Of a stretch of 64,000 nt of DNA, positions 61,815-64,000 are shown one piece after another. Positions within the stretch are counted from its first letter, which is position 1. Each line of letters begins with the position of its first letter. This DNA comes from CBDEGR01 sp965237895 (GTDB taxonomy: Bacteria > Acidobacteriota > Terriglobia > UBA7540 > JAPUME01), in assembly GCA_965237895.1 (NCBI GenBank), contig CBDEGR010000002.1, positions 558,001 through 622,000 of the forward strand, written 5' to 3'. Below the pieces are notes generated by a model. The model was not told the DNA's origin. It saw only the letters and a list, made by a program, of their open reading frames with translations, and made no database searches. The translations under genes and the position numbers were made by a program.

Positions 61815-63035
61815 TTGGAGCGCAATCGACTACGGCGGACAGGAAATGTATTCGAGACCTACATTGCGACGATGCCGAACGGCATCCGCTACTTCATAGG
61901 CGCGTCCAGGGATGGGGTAGGGGTGGAGCGTCTCAAGAACTATCACCAAGACCTCGTGACCCAAGATGGAGCCGATCCGGACGGCCTTTCCGGGCATGGT
62001 TTCAAGCCGTTCATCGTCCAGCCGTACTTGTATCTGGACCCTGATCTGTTGGCTTCGGAAAACGCAGAGATCCTACAAGCTCTGTACGACAGCGTCCGGA
62101 TTCTGAACGATGCCTTGCCCCCGGAGTTCCAAATTGTGACGCGGGGCACCCGCGCCACGGGAATCGCAAACTGGGGTGAAATCGTAGTGAGCCTTGAATC
62201 ACCTGCGTCCATCAGCTCGAATTGCGGCGCAACGGTGGTAGCGTGCGCAGAGTTCATCCCGATAGAGGGCAACACCCTTTCATCCGTTCTGCACCTTCCG
62301 GACGACTTCGACACGTCCGAGTACATGTTCCCTCGCGAAACGATTGTTCATGAGTTTTTGCACGCGCTGGGCATTCAAGGGCACGTGGATAGCGTCGAGT
62401 TCCCGGACAGCATCATGGGCAAGGCGGGCGAGTACATCCCAAACCTCGTTCACATCATCAGCAAGATCGACCAGGAAGCGCTGCAGATCATGTACATGAG
62501 CCAGCTAACCGACCTCTACAATGACTGGGGCGAATGGTCGGATACCAGCTTCCACTTGGTGGGCCGGACGGACGACGGGATCCTGAACTTCGGCGTGGCG
62601 CTGTTCAACGGACTGCCGCAACCGTGGGTGCGGGGCACCCTGCCGAATATGGATTTGGTCGACAATGATCGCCTGGACGGCACGGCCACCTGGAGTGGAA
62701 ACCTGCTGGGATTTTCCGGATCGTCACCGATAGCCGGAGATGCCGAGCTTCAAGTGCACCTGTCCACGCTGACAGTTCCTGATAACGAACAGGACTTGCG
62801 GTTTCGGGATATCTTCTTCTTGAACCGTTTCGAGTCCGACTCGTCAGATCGTTGGTTCCACACCCGCAACATCTACTACAAGGTCAACGTTTCCGGCAAT
62901 GGCTTCCAAAATGTTCGCGGCGAAGGATACGAGCAGGGACACATCACGGGGGCATTCCTTGGCCCTGAACACGAGCACATGGGCGGGACCGTCAAGAGGA
63001 CCGATATGGTGGGCGCGTTTGGAGGCAGTAGATAA
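61815..63035 (+). CDS. Metzincin-like protein, paralogue of the 21.7 kb lipoprotein, N-terminus probably truncated
   Basis: The frame gives 406 residues from a TTG, without signal peptide. Residues 179-190 are HEFLHALGIQGH followed by FPDSIMGKAG, a metzincin-type zinc site and Met-turn with one extra residue before the third His. The second half matches the 21.7 kb protein strand by strand (EWSDTSFHLVGRTDDGILNF, GVALFNGLPQPWV, ITGAFLGPEHEHMGGTVKRT), like a TbpB-type barrel. The paralogue has a lipoprotein signal and repeats before this region; here they are absent, so the 5' end may be lost near the hairpin at 61774. Confidence 0.65.
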   Translation: MERNRLRRTGNVFETYIATMPNGIRYFIGASRDGVGVERLKNYHQDLVTQDGADPDGLSGHGFKPFIVQPYLYLDPDLLASENAEILQALYDSVRILNDALPPEFQIVTRGTRATGIANWGEIVVSLESPASISSNCGATVVACAEFIPIEGNTLSSVLHLPDDFDTSEYMFPRETIVHEFLHALGIQGHVDSVEFPDSIMGKAGEYIPNLVHIISKIDQEALQIMYMSQLTDLYNDWGEWSDTSFHLVGRTDDGILNFGVALFNGLPQPWVRGTLPNMDLVDNDRLDGTATWSGNLLGFSGSSPIAGDAELQVHLSTLTVPDNEQDLRFRDIFFLNRFESDSSDRWFHTRNIYYKVNVSGNGFQNVRGEGYEQGHITGAFLGPEHEHMGGTVKRTDMVGAFGGSR

Positions 63036-63096
63036 CGGATTTGGCTGACAACAATAGGTCGGTGGCATCTTAGATCGGCGCATCGAGTGTAGGATC

Positions 63097-63651
63097 GTGT
63101 CTGACGGTGAGATGCAAGGTCTGTGGTCCCGTATTCTGGCTGGAGAAGCGAACGCTCCTGGGACTTACGCGAAACGGACCGTCAATTTCCTTCCGGATCT
63201 CGAAAAGACCGAAGCCGCGCTGTTCACCAAGTTATGCGGATTCGTCTGGACAACAGTCGCAGATGAAAAGCTTGTGCCGTTGGTGTTTGACAAAGGGGCG
63301 GAAATCTACAAAAGAAACGGGGTTGATTTCATCGACTTAAAGGAGCTTGACAGTATTGGTCTTATTCATCACACCGCAGTGACGGAAGGCCTAGTAATAG
63401 GAATGCTTCCCAAGAGAGTTTCTGCAACCTACTTCGGCAGGCCGCTTGCATTAGAGATGCCCAACAATAATGAGAACAAACTTGAGATTGGAGAGGTGAT
63501 ACTTACACGCATCGGGGAGGACCTTGCGCCGATATGTGGAAGCAAGCCCGTGGAGAGATTCTGGGAGTATGTGAGAGACAAATGGAAGAAGTACTTACCG
63601 AAATCGGAGACGGAACAGAGTCTCTCTGAAACTCCAAACGTCCATGGGTAG
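63097..63651 (+). pseudogene. DUF2806 protein, N-terminally truncated
   Basis: The frame is open from 63058 and a GTG at 63097 gives 184 residues: MSDGEMQGLWSRILAGEANA, PGTYAKRTVNFLPDLEKTEA, EIGEVILTRIGEDLAPICGS and KPVERFWEYVRDKWKKYLPK. These match the C-terminal two thirds of DUF2806 proteins, which are usually near 300 residues. The missing part would lie where the metzincin-like gene ends. The C-terminus appears complete. Function unknown. Confidence 0.6.
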
Positions 63652-63820
63652 CCCCCCTCGGGGCCAGGTCGAACAGTTCCCGATCACGGTCCCGTTCCAA
63701 GAACTCATCGAGTCCCTTCATGAGACGGGCCATAGAAACCGGGTCGTTCTGGGTGACGTGCTCCAGGTAGCTGCCCCTGTGGTGCTGTCTGGGCCTCGAT
63801 CTGTAACGAAGATCGAGTAA
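63644..63820 (+). CDS. Possible 58 residue protein coupled to the DUF2806 frame
   Basis: An ATG at 63644 overlaps the end of the DUF2806 frame by 8 bases. The product contains GQVEQFPITVPFQELIESLH and RVVLGDVLQVAAPVVLSGP. The amphipathic pattern is plausible, but no ribosome binding site or family is evident. Confidence 0.3.
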   Translation: MGSPPRGQVEQFPITVPFQELIESLHETGHRNRVVLGDVLQVAAPVVLSGPRSVTKIE

Positions 63821-63903
63821 ACAGGAGACGCCATGAAGAAAAAACAAGACGGTCTGGTTCCCATTGCTGAAGAAAGAGCTGGCGCCCAAAGAAGGAGTCC
63901 GCC

Positions 63904-64000
63904 ATGCAGCTGAAATCTTTCCGTGTGCGGAAGTTTAGAAATATCGAGGACTCGGGAGAGGTCGAGTTGCTCGATGCGCTCACTTGCGTGGTCGGGAAGA
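63904..64000 (+). CDS. AAA-type ATPase (OLD/RecF-like), N-terminus only
   Basis: The ATG at 63904 has AAGGAG seven bases upstream. The visible 32 residues, MQLKSFRVRKFRNIEDSGEV and ELLDALTCVVGK, are the typical start of OLD- or RecF-like ATPases, in which the final VGK precedes the Walker A Asn/Gly/Lys. The gene continues beyond the window. OLD-type ATPases often occur in defence loci (for example with UvrD/PcrA-like helicases). A small overlapping frame at 63833-63913 (26 codons) is of doubtful value. Confidence 0.6.
   Translation, partial: MQLKSFRVRKFRNIEDSGEVELLDALTCVVGK

Overview
The window reads as a moderately GC-rich chromosome segment of a Gram-negative bacterium. An LpxL-type acyltransferase, a TonB-dependent receptor and several lipoproteins support an outer membrane. 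The gene mix (UPF0182 protein, rhomboid-TPR fusion, GMC oxidoreductase with a cysteine cluster, twin-arginine Gfo/Idh/MocA protein, DUF885, DnaK/DnaJ with an HspR-type MerR regulator) most resembles Acidobacteriota. That placement is an inference from protein families, not a measured result.

Region 1 (1-35.7 kb) is an accessory region full of broken genes. It starts with a partial secreted CehA/McbA-type hydrolase and an initiator tRNA carrying an integrase tail beside it. Then come remnants of defence and mobile genes: a frameshifted DNA methyltransferase, an MNT/HEPN toxin-antitoxin pair, a type IIG-like methyltransferase cut by an IS, a ParD remnant, a PD-(D/E)XK remnant, an HsdM 5' piece, and a type III Mod gene broken by an inversion. 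Two IS types occur twice each: IS-A (IS3 family, 1260 bp, nearly identical copies) and IS-B (integrase-core transposase plus a passenger gene inside the inverted repeats, 1902 bp when complete). Intact islands inside this region are an MltF-like lipoprotein, an esterase, a SAM methyltransferase, a metzincin-like surface lipoprotein, a TonB receptor with a His-rich partner (probable metal uptake), and a small-protein/nuclease pair. A rhodanese-like gene near 16.5 kb has an in-frame TGA exactly at its catalytic cysteine codon, followed by a bacterial-SECIS-like hairpin. It is the strongest candidate for something unusual.

Region 2 (35.7-58.6 kb) is orderly housekeeping chromosome: GMC oxidoreductase, queA and queF (queuosine synthesis), a large UPF0182 membrane protein, rhomboid-TPR protease, dnaK-dnaJ-hspR with a DnaC-like ATPase, a LarA-like protein, Gfo/Idh/MocA oxidoreductase, LpxL-like acyltransferase, RidA, a D-threonine aldolase-like enzyme, a DUF481 gene interrupted by a stop, and a DUF885 peptidase-like protein. 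The dnaK promoter overlaps an inverted repeat that could be the operator for the HspR-like repressor encoded downstream.

Region 3 (58.6-64 kb) is accessory again: an IS6-family element with a frameshifted transposase, an IS1380 tail, a GIY-YIG-like small protein, a second remnant of an IS3-family element also found at 13.8 kb, a second metzincin-like protein paralogous to the one at 21.7 kb, a truncated DUF2806 protein, and the start of an AAA ATPase running off the right edge.

All functional statements come from reading translations, motifs and repeats by eye. No alignment or database search was run.
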